Source: Candidatus Bathyarchaeota archaeon A05DMB-3
GTDB lineage: Archaea; Thermoproteota; Bathyarchaeia; Bathyarchaeales; Bathycorpusculaceae
Length of the DNA: 46,984 nt
Reading direction: 5' to 3'
NCBI GenBank assembly: GCA_019685555.1
Contig: JABFQN010000011.1
Span: forward strand, 1 to 46,984
Within the stretch, counting starts at the first letter, position 1. Every line of letters begins with the position of its first letter. Both the position numbers and the translations under genes were made by a program. Below the pieces are notes generated by a model, which was not told the origin of the DNA, did not search any database, and saw only the letters and a program-made list of their open reading frames with translations. Below, piece by piece: positions 1 to 8,968 of the stretch.

Positions 1-203
1 AGGAGAAGTTAGCCATCAAAGAGCTGGAGCAGAAACTCAAGATTAAAACGGATGTGGTGGAGAAGCTTGAGTCAAGGATAAACGAGTTAGAGCGGAGGCT
101 CGGCGCATCTGCAGAAGTCGTGGCAGTTCCAGAGCTGGAAGGAAAGGCAAGCGCTCAGCAAGGTGAAAACAACTATAATTTGAGGAAGCTTTTCGGCGAA
201 TAG
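1..203 (+). CDS. C-terminal end of an unidentified coiled-coil protein (partial)
   Basis: The reading frame is open from the left edge and stops with TAG at 201-203, so only about 66 residues are visible. The first two thirds are strongly charged, with regularly spaced Leu/Ile/Val and many Glu/Lys, as in a coiled coil. A low-complexity Ala/Gln/Asn linker follows, and the end is short and basic-aromatic (Leu-Arg-Lys-Leu-Phe-Gly-Glu). No enzymatic motif is visible and I do not recognise the family. It is co-directional with the ferredoxin gene, but 141 bases separate them and no operon link is evident. Confidence 0.6.
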   Translation, partial: EKLAIKELEQKLKIKTDVVEKLESRINELERRLGASAEVVAVPELEGKASAQQGENNYNLRKLFGE

Positions 204-294
204 GCTGAATCTTGGCTGTGCTGTGCAGGATTGACGGTTTAGGTAGCTTGCTCCATAATTCGTATTTGGTTTGGCTTTAATTTTGGATAAAATA

Positions 295-303
295 GTTATA
301 ATC
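295..303 (+). promoter_or_regulatory. Possible TATA box for the ferredoxin gene
   Basis: GTTATAATC lies about 45 bases before the ATG at 345, in an AT-rich patch. It would give a leader of roughly 20 bases. Only the sequence match and spacing support it. Confidence 0.3.
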
Positions 304-344
304 CTCGAAGGTTATAGTTTTCTTGCAGAATGGTTTAGCTGAAG

Positions 345-839
345 ATGGATGGGATGGAGAAGAAAGACAAGCCCGGCGATTTCGCAGCTTCCGACATATT
401 CAGTTTGCTTGTTGAAACCAGCGAGAAGAAAAAGCGAAAACAGCGAGAAGAGCTTCTGGCACCGCTGGGCGTTAAAGAATTCTTTGTTGACGGAAAGATA
501 ACAATAGACAAGCGCACATGCAAGGGCGTTGAATGCAAATTATGCATTAAGGCTTGTCCCACAAACGCCCTGTTCTGGAAAAGCAGCGGCGAAGTCGGCA
601 TAACAGAAGAATTGTGCATATACTGCGGTGCATGCGTGCTAAACTGTATAGTGGACGACTGCATAAAAATTGTGAGACGGAGGGAAAATGGCGAAATGGA
701 AAGATTCAGCACGCCGAGAACTTACACGATGTTGGAAAACGCCATAAATACCAGAAAACGCCACGAAAGAGTAAAAGCGATATTTCCAACAACCGAGGAT
801 TATCTGAAACTCTACAAGCCACAAATGACCCTTCCATAA
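345..839 (+). CDS. Two-cluster 4Fe-4S ferredoxin-type protein
   Basis: A 164-residue soluble protein with a charged N-terminal extension of about 55 residues, a central ferredoxin domain and a basic C-terminal tail. Cluster 1 uses C59, C64, C67 and C71 in an unusual C-x4-C-x2-C-x3-C-P spacing. Cluster 2 uses C91, C94, C97 and C101 in the classical spacing, and C106 is an extra cysteine. It probably carries two [4Fe-4S] clusters and shuttles electrons. It converges on the cdhE end of the acetyl-CoA synthase operon, so a role as redox partner of CO dehydrogenase is attractive, but that is inference from position only. A second in-frame ATG at 354 is possible; no strong Shine-Dalgarno separates the two. 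Confidence 0.8.
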   Translation: MDGMEKKDKPGDFAASDIFSLLVETSEKKKRKQREELLAPLGVKEFFVDGKITIDKRTCKGVECKLCIKACPTNALFWKSSGEVGITEELCIYCGACVLNCIVDDCIKIVRRRENGEMERFSTPRTYTMLENAINTRKRHERVKAIFPTTEDYLKLYKPQMTLP

Positions 840-1013
840 TTTTGGTTGTGAAAATAGTCAATAGCGATCCCCCTCTAGATTTTCCAGTTATAAGGCAAAG
901 TCAATTTTACAACACTAGAAAACGTTAAATTAACATCAATTAATAGAAGGGAATTTTTATCTTGTTTGTAAATGTCTTTAGGGTTAAAATTCTTCCAAAA
1001 GCGGAAAAAGGAT

Positions 1014-2459
1014 TCAGGAATATTGGCTTATTTGCCATTTTTCTTGTAGGAATTTTGGTATATCCGACGAGTCTCTTGGGCCTACTAGGACTTGCCATCC
1101 GCTTAGCTCTTCTATTTCTCCGCTTAGTCGTGCCGCTTTGCCGGGTATGATGAGTTTTCTGTGTTTTACTTTGTTTTCTATGCCCGACGCTTTTATTGCT
1201 TCAGCTACTTTTTCTGATGTTAGTTTGCGTCCGGCGACGGCGCTGTCGACGGCTATTCCTTCCGTGTCTACAACGAGCAAGTAGGCGTTTATTTTTGCTG
1301 ATTCTATGTCTGAAGCCACAGTGTAATAGGTTAAAGCGAAGTTAGTTGTGAACATGACTGGCGAGTTCTCGTCTGGAGTGCCAAACTCCTTCAAGCCGGG
1401 TTCTACGGCAACAGGTTTCCGTGGGTCTGTGTAAATGTTCTGTCGTAATATGACGTTTGGTAGGATCGCCCATCCGTCTAGGTTATGCATTATTAAAATG
1501 TCGGCGAACCGCACTATCAGCATGGCTGCCAAATAGGCTTCCCGCCACTTTACGATTTCTTCTGCTAAGCCAGCGCTTTCAAGCCAAACCGTCATTGGCA
1601 CGCCTAGGAGTGGAAAGCCTAAAAGCTCGTCGCCTTGCTTGCATGCACTTCGCCTTATCATGGTGAAGTTGTTCAGCGTATCAGCTAAGCCTTCGCTTGG
1701 AAAAGTGCCGGGGTCTAGAACAAGGTTTTCAACGCCGTACTCGACGAGGGTTTTCGCTAAAGACTTTAAAAGTTTGAGGTTGTTGGGCGCTGAAACAGTC
1801 AAGGGGCAATCATACATTAGGGCAAGCTCAGCCATTTCACGCCAATTATCCTTTGTCGCAGCATACAACAATGGTCTCGCTTTGGGGGCAGCCATCAGTC
1901 CAGCTTCTAAAACATTGGGATTAAGCGAACATAAAACCATTGGAAGCTTTGTGTTTTCAGCCACTTTCTTAACTGTTGCCTTAAACTTTTCCGGGTCGTT
2001 GGAGGTGGAGCGAACTGCAATCATATCCAGCTTCAAGATCTGCCCGATATATTCAAAACGAAGCTCTTCAACGCGTTTTATTCTGCTTAAGATTTCTTCT
2101 TCAGCCATCTCGTCTGTTACGTCTATGGCTATGGCTGTGGGGTTAAAGTATGTAAGTTCATGGCGGTACATTACAAGTTTTCCGCCAATTTTTACGGCTT
2201 TTTCACCAGTGCCAACCACAACCTCTTTCACAGCTGGTTTCAATATTTCTTTAAGCTGTTTGTACGCTTTCTCATACTCCTTTTTTAGAAGGGGGGCACA
2301 CTTTTCAATGGGGACTTCGCGGTTAACCACTTTTGTGGCGAAAGCCATGCAGTTTTCTTCGCCGCACTCCTTACAGTTGGTTCTAGGCAAAAGCTTGTAA
2401 ACATCTATGGGGCTTAACTCTTTAACGCCAATCTTGCCTTTAACTTCCCTTTCACTCAT
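1014..2459 (-). CDS. cdhE: Acetyl-CoA decarbonylase/synthase gamma subunit (corrinoid iron-sulfur protein, large subunit)
   Basis: CdhE carries the methyl group on its corrinoid cofactor and passes it between the pterin methyltransferase reaction and the A-cluster of CdhC. The N-terminus has the family 4Fe-4S motif C29-x2-C32-x4-C37-x16-C54, which reduces the cobalt. A TIM-barrel region follows, then a C-terminal corrinoid-binding region. The 481-residue length is normal for the family. I start at the ATG at 2459 because GGGAGG lies about 9 bases upstream; a longer frame back to 2504 would overlap cdhD and has no such site. It is the last gene of the cdh operon, 23 bases after cdhD, and converges with the ferredoxin gene. 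Identification is confident from the motif, the context and family resemblance. Confidence 0.95.
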   Translation of the reverse strand: MSEREVKGKIGVKELSPIDVYKLLPRTNCKECGEENCMAFATKVVNREVPIEKCAPLLKKEYEKAYKQLKEILKPAVKEVVVGTGEKAVKIGGKLVMYRHELTYFNPTAIAIDVTDEMAEEEILSRIKRVEELRFEYIGQILKLDMIAVRSTSNDPEKFKATVKKVAENTKLPMVLCSLNPNVLEAGLMAAPKARPLLYAATKDNWREMAELALMYDCPLTVSAPNNLKLLKSLAKTLVEYGVENLVLDPGTFPSEGLADTLNNFTMIRRSACKQGDELLGFPLLGVPMTVWLESAGLAEEIVKWREAYLAAMLIVRFADILIMHNLDGWAILPNVILRQNIYTDPRKPVAVEPGLKEFGTPDENSPVMFTTNFALTYYTVASDIESAKINAYLLVVDTEGIAVDSAVAGRKLTSEKVAEAIKASGIENKVKHRKLIIPGKAARLSGEIEELSGWQVLVGPRDSSDIPKFLQEKWQISQYS

Positions 2460-2482
2460 ACGTTTAAACCTCCCTATTCGCC

Positions 2483-3706
2483 CTAAACCTTCACGGAAAC
2501 CCATTCAACAAACTTGTCTGCATTGCCCGACTTGCCGCCCATAAGCTGGCTTATAACGTCTTTAACAGTTTTAACGGCTGCTGGATGCATCATCATGAAA
2601 AGGTCCACACCAGCCAACAAAAGCGTCAAAGCTGTAACCACCTCCCACAATGGTCCGCGAAGCTCTCTGGGCTCCCATTCTGGAGCCATCTTAAGCCAAG
2701 CTTCTCTGGCAGCCCAAGCATTGGTTGTTCCAGAAGACATGGGATGCGCCAGTTCAGGGTCTCCCATTAAAGCCGCCAGTCTAGCCCGCTCCATGTTTGT
2801 AAAGGCGTAATCCAAACCATAGCCTAAAGCAGCGGTGGTTAAGTCCATGACAATGTCTTCTTTAGGCAGGAAATCGTATAGTCGGCGGTTCAATTCCCGA
2901 GCGAGGTTTAAGTCCATAGGCGTAAAAGACAAGGCAACATGTCCATTCTTTTTGACGAATTTGGCACAGCGTTCAACATCCATGTCCCGCGTGACTGAGC
3001 TTATCAAGAAGCGTTCGCCGGCGAAAGTTTCAGCAACTTCTTGGAAAACATCCGCGTCCTTAACAGGGTCTCCGCAGCCCCCAATTACGAGGGGGACATC
3101 CACCGCTTGAGCGACAGCCTCCACGGTTTTAACAGCCTCTTTAGGCGTGGCATCCTTCACTAACGGGTCGATGCTGATGAGGTGTATGGTTATGAGGTCA
3201 GCTCCAAACTTTTCAACAGCAAGCTTAGCCCAAGCCGCTGGGTCGCCCAAAACATCCTTAACATGCATTTTCACAGCCTTCGCCAAAGGCACCTCCATGT
3301 CAAAAACGTCTAAGGATATGACTGGCGGATGAGGCGTAACCCTTTCAAAAGTGTAGAAAGCCGGAGTTGTTTCTCCGCCAATAATCACGGTTTTGCCGCG
3401 GCTGCCTCCCTCGCTTTTTGTGGCGCCAAGCTTAACTTCAACAACTTTGCCCGGATAAGTTTCCATTGGTGGAACAAATTCCGCTTCAATTATTTGTGTG
3501 GGTTTAGCCTTAACTTGTGGAGCAACAGCCTTTGGCGGTGCAACCACTGGAGTGGCTACGGCGCTTGGTTGAAGCCATATTTCCAAATCGCCGACTTCCA
3601 TTTCAAAGTCTTCAAGCTCCAATTCCTGAAGTTTTGCCAAAAGCTCCAGTAGGCGGGAGTTAAGCTTCAAACCTAAAACCTTTTCGTTTTTCTCTTTCTC
3701 TGTCAA
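2483..3706 (-). CDS. cdhD: Acetyl-CoA decarbonylase/synthase delta subunit (corrinoid iron-sulfur protein, small subunit)
   Basis: CdhD pairs with CdhE to form the corrinoid iron-sulfur protein; its TIM barrel helps bind the cobamide and dock the methyl donor. The 407 residues comprise a charged N-terminal region (about 1-60), a Pro/Ala/Val-rich linker (about 50-80), and the conserved barrel from about 100 onward. The barrel includes the VIGGCGDPVKD and DLTTAALGYGLDY segments typical of the subunit. The start is TTG at 3706, supported by AGGTGA about 7 bases upstream; there is no nearby ATG alternative. It lies 6 bases after the cdhC stop, so the genes are translationally linked. Confidence 0.94.
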   Translation of the reverse strand: MTEKEKNEKVLGLKLNSRLLELLAKLQELELEDFEMEVGDLEIWLQPSAVATPVVAPPKAVAPQVKAKPTQIIEAEFVPPMETYPGKVVEVKLGATKSEGGSRGKTVIIGGETTPAFYTFERVTPHPPVISLDVFDMEVPLAKAVKMHVKDVLGDPAAWAKLAVEKFGADLITIHLISIDPLVKDATPKEAVKTVEAVAQAVDVPLVIGGCGDPVKDADVFQEVAETFAGERFLISSVTRDMDVERCAKFVKKNGHVALSFTPMDLNLARELNRRLYDFLPKEDIVMDLTTAALGYGLDYAFTNMERARLAALMGDPELAHPMSSGTTNAWAAREAWLKMAPEWEPRELRGPLWEVVTALTLLLAGVDLFMMMHPAAVKTVKDVISQLMGGKSGNADKFVEWVSVKV

Positions 3707-3712
3707 GCAGTT

Positions 3713-5134
3713 TCACCTTTTCTCGGGTTTTTCGCTTTTCACTGAGCGTATTATGACGCGTTTTGCGTAGATTTTCGCGTCTTTTAATATGATTTTGTAT
3801 CCGCCAGCGGTGATTGGCAAGGTTGCCGCAGTTATCGTCGGCACCATTGCTGGTGCTGCTTCTTCCCTTGCCTCTGCTTCAGCGGGCACGGCTTCTGCAA
3901 TTGCTACAGCTTCTTCTTTCCAGCTTTCTACAACTGGATGGTTGCGCTCTTTAAGGAAAGCCTTCAACTCGTCGATTGTTTTGGCTTCTTCTTCTGTGGC
4001 TATTTTGTCGGCTAGTTCTGCTGGAATGAAGTTTTTAACGCGTTCTTTCACTTCTTTAGGCATCCAAACCACGCGTTTGTAGCCGCCGTCAGCCTGCAAG
4101 AACTTTGGAGAACGCATGTATTCGATGGATATGCCGTGGAAACCGTCCACTTGTCGCCCGCCCGCGGTTGAGTCTGCAAGGGTTGAGAAGGCTAAACCGT
4201 TCACTGTCACGTCTTTATAGCCTCTGTGCACTATACCGAAGCCGTCCACTTCTGGAATGTAGAAGGCAACACCCTCAAAGCAACCGCAAGAAGTGTGCGG
4301 ATAACCGAAAGCTGTGTAAAGCCAAACTTTGGTTATCTCGCCCAAAGTTCTCTTCTTAACAGCCTCGTTCACGCCTGAATACTCGCCCTTTACTGGGTCT
4401 AGGAGTTCCCCACTGTCAATTTCGAAGATTGGTCCTTTAGGGTCGATGTTTGCTGATGCTCTAGCGTCAAACCAGCTTATAGCGCCGCAGTTGGAATACC
4501 GCTGAGGCGTTATCACACAGCAGTGGGTTGGCGCAAAAGACTGGCATAGTATGCAGCCATAAAACTTGTCCACTTCCTCGTCCTTAAGTCCCCGTGCTCT
4601 TGCGTCACGTGCCTCGTAAATCTGTAGGGCTTCATTGTAGAGGTCCCTAACTTTTTCAGCGTCTGTTATGAAGGTTACTTGCATCTTCTCTATTATGGGC
4701 AGTTCACTTTTGAAGAGCCTATGCAAAACTTTCCCAATATATTGGAAGGAGTTTAAGCCTTTCTGGTAGGATTTTTTGCTAAGCCTAAGCCAAATGTCAT
4801 AGCGCTGGTTCAAGTGCATAAAGCCCTCAATGTAGTTGCAGTAGGCGTGGATTCGCCTTTCAATAACGCCTTCAAGCTCTGGCTCAAGTTTGGCGCCAGC
4901 CACCTCTATGAGGATGCCGAAATGGTAGCTTTTGCCTTCTTCCATGTCCTTTAAGTCTGGTCCTATGATGCTGATTTTGCCGTCTTCAACCTCTTCCATC
5001 CGCTTAACTCTTGCCAGTTCAAACTTCTCTTTAATGTCTGGTCCTCCAAGTTCCACATGCATGTCTTTTCTTCGGATTCTTTCGCCTTCGTAGATTACGC
5101 CCACGTCGACTGGTATGTCTTGAAACATGCTCAT
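3713..5134 (-). CDS. cdhC: Acetyl-CoA decarbonylase/synthase beta subunit (acetyl-CoA synthase, A-cluster)
   Basis: CdhC condenses CO, the methyl group from CdhD/E and CoA into acetyl-CoA at the Ni-Ni-[4Fe-4S] A-cluster. The ligand cysteines are visible: C194, C197 and C206 in GCILCQSFAPTHCC, and C283 and C285 in SCGCFE, matching the spacing known from methanogen CdhC. As in other archaeal forms, it lacks the N-terminal CODH-binding domain of bacterial AcsB. The C-terminus (after about 405) is an Ala/Glu-rich linker plus a short basic tail. AAGGAGG lies about 9 bases before the ATG at 5134, and the start overlaps the cdhB stop by 4 bases. Confidence 0.96.
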   Translation of the reverse strand: MSMFQDIPVDVGVIYEGERIRRKDMHVELGGPDIKEKFELARVKRMEEVEDGKISIIGPDLKDMEEGKSYHFGILIEVAGAKLEPELEGVIERRIHAYCNYIEGFMHLNQRYDIWLRLSKKSYQKGLNSFQYIGKVLHRLFKSELPIIEKMQVTFITDAEKVRDLYNEALQIYEARDARARGLKDEEVDKFYGCILCQSFAPTHCCVITPQRYSNCGAISWFDARASANIDPKGPIFEIDSGELLDPVKGEYSGVNEAVKKRTLGEITKVWLYTAFGYPHTSCGCFEGVAFYIPEVDGFGIVHRGYKDVTVNGLAFSTLADSTAGGRQVDGFHGISIEYMRSPKFLQADGGYKRVVWMPKEVKERVKNFIPAELADKIATEEEAKTIDELKAFLKERNHPVVESWKEEAVAIAEAVPAEAEAREEAAPAMVPTITAATLPITAGGYKIILKDAKIYAKRVIIRSVKSEKPEKR

Positions 5135-5679
5135 TCTTTTTCGCCTCCTTCAAACTTTTCAATTATAACCTTAAGACTTTTTACCCAATCTTCATGGGAA
5201 ATGTTGGGAAAAGACCAGTTTGCATGGGGCTGGTAAACATTGTCCAAAGTTATGGTTTTCAAATGTTGGGCAAAATGCTTCAGTCCAGAAAGAATAGTCC
5301 ACTCCATATAGTAGGGAAGCCCCACAAACAAGGCTAGGTCGTGCTGACCTTTGCCGTCGACACCGCTCCAAGAAGGGTCGACAAGCCTATTTCCAATATC
5401 CACTGCTGGCATGAAACTGGCAGGTTTAAAGCCCCTCTTTGAAAACTCGCTTACCATGTGGGCTGTGGCTACTACCGGTATTCCGCTTTTCCCAGAAAAC
5501 TCGATGATAAAATCTACGAGTTTCCCCCCTTCAAATTCGATTTCCGCAGCCCTATAGCCAACCACCAGCACTGGATGTTTAGCCCTCTTAATCATCGCCG
5601 CCACAACTTCCGGCTTAGTTATAACCAAAGCCTTTTTCGGTCCTGGAATTTCCGCTGTCTGCCAAGGTTCAGCTGCCAT
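5131..5679 (-). CDS. cdhB: Acetyl-CoA decarbonylase/synthase epsilon subunit
   Basis: CdhB is the small accessory subunit of the archaeal CO dehydrogenase component (alpha2-epsilon2). It has a Rossmann-like (DHS-type) fold and is thought to help FAD binding or electron transfer. The 182-residue length and the VLVVGYRAAEIE and NVYQPHANWSFPN segments fit the family. It lies between cdhA (7 bases after its stop) and cdhC (overlap), the standard archaeal order. AAAGGAG is 10 to 11 bases before the ATG. Bacterial CODH lacks this subunit, so its presence marks the complex as archaeal. Confidence 0.93.
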   Translation of the reverse strand: MAAEPWQTAEIPGPKKALVITKPEVVAAMIKRAKHPVLVVGYRAAEIEFEGGKLVDFIIEFSGKSGIPVVATAHMVSEFSKRGFKPASFMPAVDIGNRLVDPSWSGVDGKGQHDLALFVGLPYYMEWTILSGLKHFAQHLKTITLDNVYQPHANWSFPNISHEDWVKSLKVIIEKFEGGEKE

Positions 5680-5686
5680 ATGCCAT

Positions 5687-8080
5687 TCACTCCTTTTTCT
5701 TTCGGATAAGCCTAGGCAAAAGCGTTGGGTCTGGAATGACCGTTTCCTTCCAGCCTTTCTCTTCTAGAATCTTTATAATTTCATCCTTCATTGTAACTGG
5801 GACATCGGCTATTGTGCGCACAAACCGATGGATGTCTTCAGGCATGGTTCCATAAAGCCTCTTATGCAAGTCAATATAATGAGTCAGCTTTATGGCTCTT
5901 CCCTTCGTCGTGTCGTTGGGGCGCATGCAAAGCTTGGCAATCATAACCATGGCTTCCTCTTTTGTTTCAGATGCATAGAACAAATGTTCCGGCGCTGGTC
6001 CAACATACACTTTCTCGCCTGTCCGCGCGTCATAAACATACCAGTCTTCCTCGCGGTCAGCCCTACCCAAAAGCATACGTCTATACTTTATGCCGTGCGG
6101 TCCAACAATTACAGGTACACCTAATCGCCAGAAGCCGCTTGCTATTGATGCTGCTTTTTGAGAGTAGGCTCCCCATGCCACGCCTACAGCGCCTACACGG
6201 TTGAGGATATAGTCTGCTATTTCCTCGTAATTAGCCCTCAAATTTCTTTTCGCGAAGATGCTGGCAATTTTTATTGCGGCTCCGGCTATGTGGGCGTTTG
6301 AAACGCATGAGCCAACGTTAACCATGCATCCAGCGGTGAATTCGCCTGTAAACTCTTCGTATGGTGTTTTGCCCTCCTCGTTCTTGTACATGCCAGCGGT
6401 CATGGCGGCGCATCCAGAAGTGACAACTATGTAGCGTCTATTGGCGAATTCTCTGCACATTTCCGCCACTTCGATTCCGCCGTTTGGATAGTTGGCGCAT
6501 CCCACAAAGGCTACCACGCCTGGAATCTCACCTAAAACAATTGGGCTTCCAACATTTCTTATTTCAGTATCTTGTATTGGGCCTCTTCCAGCCCTAACCT
6601 TGTAGGTTTCTTCTTTAAGCTTCTTCTCACCGGCCTTCACGATAAAGCTGTGAACTGGTAGGCTAACGGGGCATGCTTGTTCGCAGCGTCCGCATCCAAC
6701 ACATAAATCATATAAGTCTGCAAGCTTCGCCAATGAGCCTTGCATTGCGGCTTTCATGGCTTCTGGAATGTGCAAGTCTTGGGGACATGCCCTTCTACAG
6801 TCTCCACATTGCCTACAGTCTTTCGCTCTTTGGAGAACCTCCTCAACCTCTGGAATCGCCTTAAACTTCTTCCTTAAAGGCGCAACTTTTAAGGCTGTTT
6901 TAACAGCAACTTCGCCGACCTTTTCAGGGTCAAGGATTAAGGCGCCGGGCGTTTTTCCGCTTACAAGGTCTTCCACTATGGCGTCTGCCGGGTCGTTGGT
7001 GCGGTTTGGTAATCCCATACAGTTCTTTTCGGAAGCCACAATCACTGGTGCCTTGATTCTTTGAGCTTCGTAGAAGGAGTCTGTTCTTATGCATTGTTCA
7101 TCTAATATCACGACGTCCGGAACACCGCTTCTTATAAAGCGAAGCTGCCATGAAATTGGACCTATAATCTTACCCCGCTTATAGTAACGCGTGAAGTCGT
7201 GGGCTGTACAACATAAACCGCAAACCTCAATTTCCCCGTCAAGTCCGTTCTCCTTCATAAAGTCAATTATCCCCACCGATGGAACGACGTTGTGGCCTAT
7301 GCATAAAATGACGGGCTTCTCCACATTTACAGTTCCATAACCCAAATCCACAAGCGGAGCGTCTGGGTCTGCCTTTGGAAAACCGTAAGCCGCTATTTGG
7401 GCGATGTCTGCAACTTCCATTCCAACATGGTCTATCATGCCTGTCTGGAAAACCTTTGATTCAAAGTCTAAGTTGCTGCCTTCCTGCCCAGTGTGGACAA
7501 CGGATAGTAGGTGAGTAACTTGGGTTTCAACATAGTCCAAAATCTCTTCCAAGTCGCCCAGAGTTTCTGGTTTCACTCCGCAAACAAGCCGTGTTATTGG
7601 AGCCTCCACTTGAACGTTTAGTCCACCAACATCCAACGGCATCCTTCTGCCGAATTTTTCAATTAAATGCTCCAAAAGGTGCCGTGCATGTCCAATGTGG
7701 GTTGCTGCTCCAATACAGCACGCCAAAAGCACTATTCGAGATTGCTGAGCAGACATGTTTATGCCGCAGGCTCCACGTTTGTTACCCGTCAAGTCGCATT
7801 TTCCGAAAGTGCATAGGCAGCAAACGTCACAGAAGGGCAAATAAAACGGTTTATAGCGCTGCAACAGTTTCAAGTCCCATTCTCTTAAGGCTGTCAAGGA
7901 TGGGAATGGCGTGGGCCCCATTGGTTCAGCCCATGCTTCTTCAACTATTTTGCCGATGGAAAGCTCAAGATTTTTAACAAGCCCCACGTCTGTTTTCATT
8001 TCTCCAATTTTGATGTGTAATCCTTTTTTGCTCAAGGTGACACAACCTAGGGTAGAAGGTTTAATGTCATCAACCAACAT
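5687..8080 (-). CDS. cdhA: Acetyl-CoA decarbonylase/synthase alpha subunit (Ni-Fe CO dehydrogenase)
   Basis: CdhA interconverts CO2 and CO at the Ni-Fe C-cluster. Visible in order, numbered from the ATG at 8080: the B/D-cluster cysteines (C84, C87, C88, C90, C95, then C105), the C-cluster region with H263, C287/C290/C291, C330, C528, C557 and C592, and two inserted ferredoxin motifs, CRQCGDCRRACP (422-433) and CVGCGRCEQACP (460-471). The two extra clusters are specific to the archaeal Cdh form. About 797 residues is the normal length. The start is uncertain: an in-frame TTG lies at 8110, but neither site has a clear Shine-Dalgarno. TATAGTTTT at about 8113-8122 could be an internal promoter favouring the ATG. 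Confidence 0.95.
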   Translation of the reverse strand: MLVDDIKPSTLGCVTLSKKGLHIKIGEMKTDVGLVKNLELSIGKIVEEAWAEPMGPTPFPSLTALREWDLKLLQRYKPFYLPFCDVCCLCTFGKCDLTGNKRGACGINMSAQQSRIVLLACCIGAATHIGHARHLLEHLIEKFGRRMPLDVGGLNVQVEAPITRLVCGVKPETLGDLEEILDYVETQVTHLLSVVHTGQEGSNLDFESKVFQTGMIDHVGMEVADIAQIAAYGFPKADPDAPLVDLGYGTVNVEKPVILCIGHNVVPSVGIIDFMKENGLDGEIEVCGLCCTAHDFTRYYKRGKIIGPISWQLRFIRSGVPDVVILDEQCIRTDSFYEAQRIKAPVIVASEKNCMGLPNRTNDPADAIVEDLVSGKTPGALILDPEKVGEVAVKTALKVAPLRKKFKAIPEVEEVLQRAKDCRQCGDCRRACPQDLHIPEAMKAAMQGSLAKLADLYDLCVGCGRCEQACPVSLPVHSFIVKAGEKKLKEETYKVRAGRGPIQDTEIRNVGSPIVLGEIPGVVAFVGCANYPNGGIEVAEMCREFANRRYIVVTSGCAAMTAGMYKNEEGKTPYEEFTGEFTAGCMVNVGSCVSNAHIAGAAIKIASIFAKRNLRANYEEIADYILNRVGAVGVAWGAYSQKAASIASGFWRLGVPVIVGPHGIKYRRMLLGRADREEDWYVYDARTGEKVYVGPAPEHLFYASETKEEAMVMIAKLCMRPNDTTKGRAIKLTHYIDLHKRLYGTMPEDIHRFVRTIADVPVTMKDEIIKILEEKGWKETVIPDPTLLPRLIRKKKE

Positions 8081-8147
8081 TTTAAACTTTTCTAAGAACG
8101 TTCTCGGCAAAAACTATACGACTGAGCCATTTTCGGGAAGTTTTCAG

Positions 8148-8918
8148 CTACACTTTGCCATATCCAGCATTTTCCATTATCTTTTTGACGGAAAGGTAGG
8201 CTGGGGTGTCTGAGGGTAAGCCTAGCAATGATTTACCAGCGAGAACATATCCTTCAACATTGCTGTCATAGGCTATTCTTCCCAAAAACCTAAAAGGTAA
8301 AAGACTCCTAGCTTGGTTTTCTAGGCTTTCTGGAAACCTAAACCCGCCGACAACATAGAAGTTTTTAAATTCTATTTTTACTTCTTTCGCCACACGATGG
8401 GCACGTTCCACATGGTTAAAGGATTTTTTAGACGGATCTATCACATCGAAGATGTCGTCCAGTTTAGAGGTTATCCTTCTGTTTAGATGCTCCAAACCGG
8501 CTGGTGAGTCAATTAAAACGTACTTGTAGTTTTTTGTCAAAGACTCTAAAGCGCCTTTCAATGCGGCGTTTGGGAGACAGTAGCATCCTTCAACCCATTT
8601 TGTTCCAAGGGCTATGAAATCGAAACACTCACCTTCATACATTCCATGAGCCCATATGCGGCTCTCAATGCGCTCGGTTGGCGGAACACCAACAGTGGTT
8701 CCTCCCTCCTCTAGGAAAGTTTCTACGAGGAGCTCTGAAATGGATTTTTTACCCTTTTCGTGAAGTTCTACGCCGACCATTTCGCCTAGGTTTTGGTCTG
8801 GGTCTGCGTCCACCAAAAGCAAAGGGGATTCGCCAATTTCAACAAAATATTTTGTCATTAGGGCGACAAAACTTGTTTTCCCTGTTCCGCCTCGTCCCAT
8901 TGTAACTAGGATTTTCAC
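8148..8918 (-). CDS. cooC: CooC-type nickel-insertion ATPase, second paralogue
   Basis: A MinD/ParA-family P-loop ATPase of 256 residues with a deviant Walker A, GRGGTGKT at 8-15, the switch region VDADPDQNLG (36-45) and DSPAGLEH at 137-144. C112-x-C114 matches the metal-binding C-x-C of CooC proteins, which load nickel into CO dehydrogenase. It lies between the first cooC and cdhA, so maturation of CdhA (C-cluster) or CdhC (A-cluster) is the likely role; which one cannot be told. The start is GTG at 8918 with AGGAG about 10 bases upstream. It is clearly diverged from its neighbour, arguing for division of labour rather than recent duplication. Confidence 0.85.
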   Translation of the reverse strand: MKILVTMGRGGTGKTSFVALMTKYFVEIGESPLLLVDADPDQNLGEMVGVELHEKGKKSISELLVETFLEEGGTTVGVPPTERIESRIWAHGMYEGECFDFIALGTKWVEGCYCLPNAALKGALESLTKNYKYVLIDSPAGLEHLNRRITSKLDDIFDVIDPSKKSFNHVERAHRVAKEVKIEFKNFYVVGGFRFPESLENQARSLLPFRFLGRIAYDSNVEGYVLAGKSLLGLPSDTPAYLSVKKIMENAGYGKV

Positions 8919-8968
8919 GGCTGTTAGGCTCCTATACGCGTTTACTTATGCTATCCTTTCCAGTCTTA

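Noticed and set aside
554-928. 124-residue plus-strand frame overlapping the ferredoxin
   Set aside because: It is out of frame with the cysteine clusters and has no ribosome site.
1639-2400. 253-residue open frame on the plus strand
   Set aside because: It is antisense to cdhE, which has clear family motifs; the frame is open only because of codon bias on the other strand.
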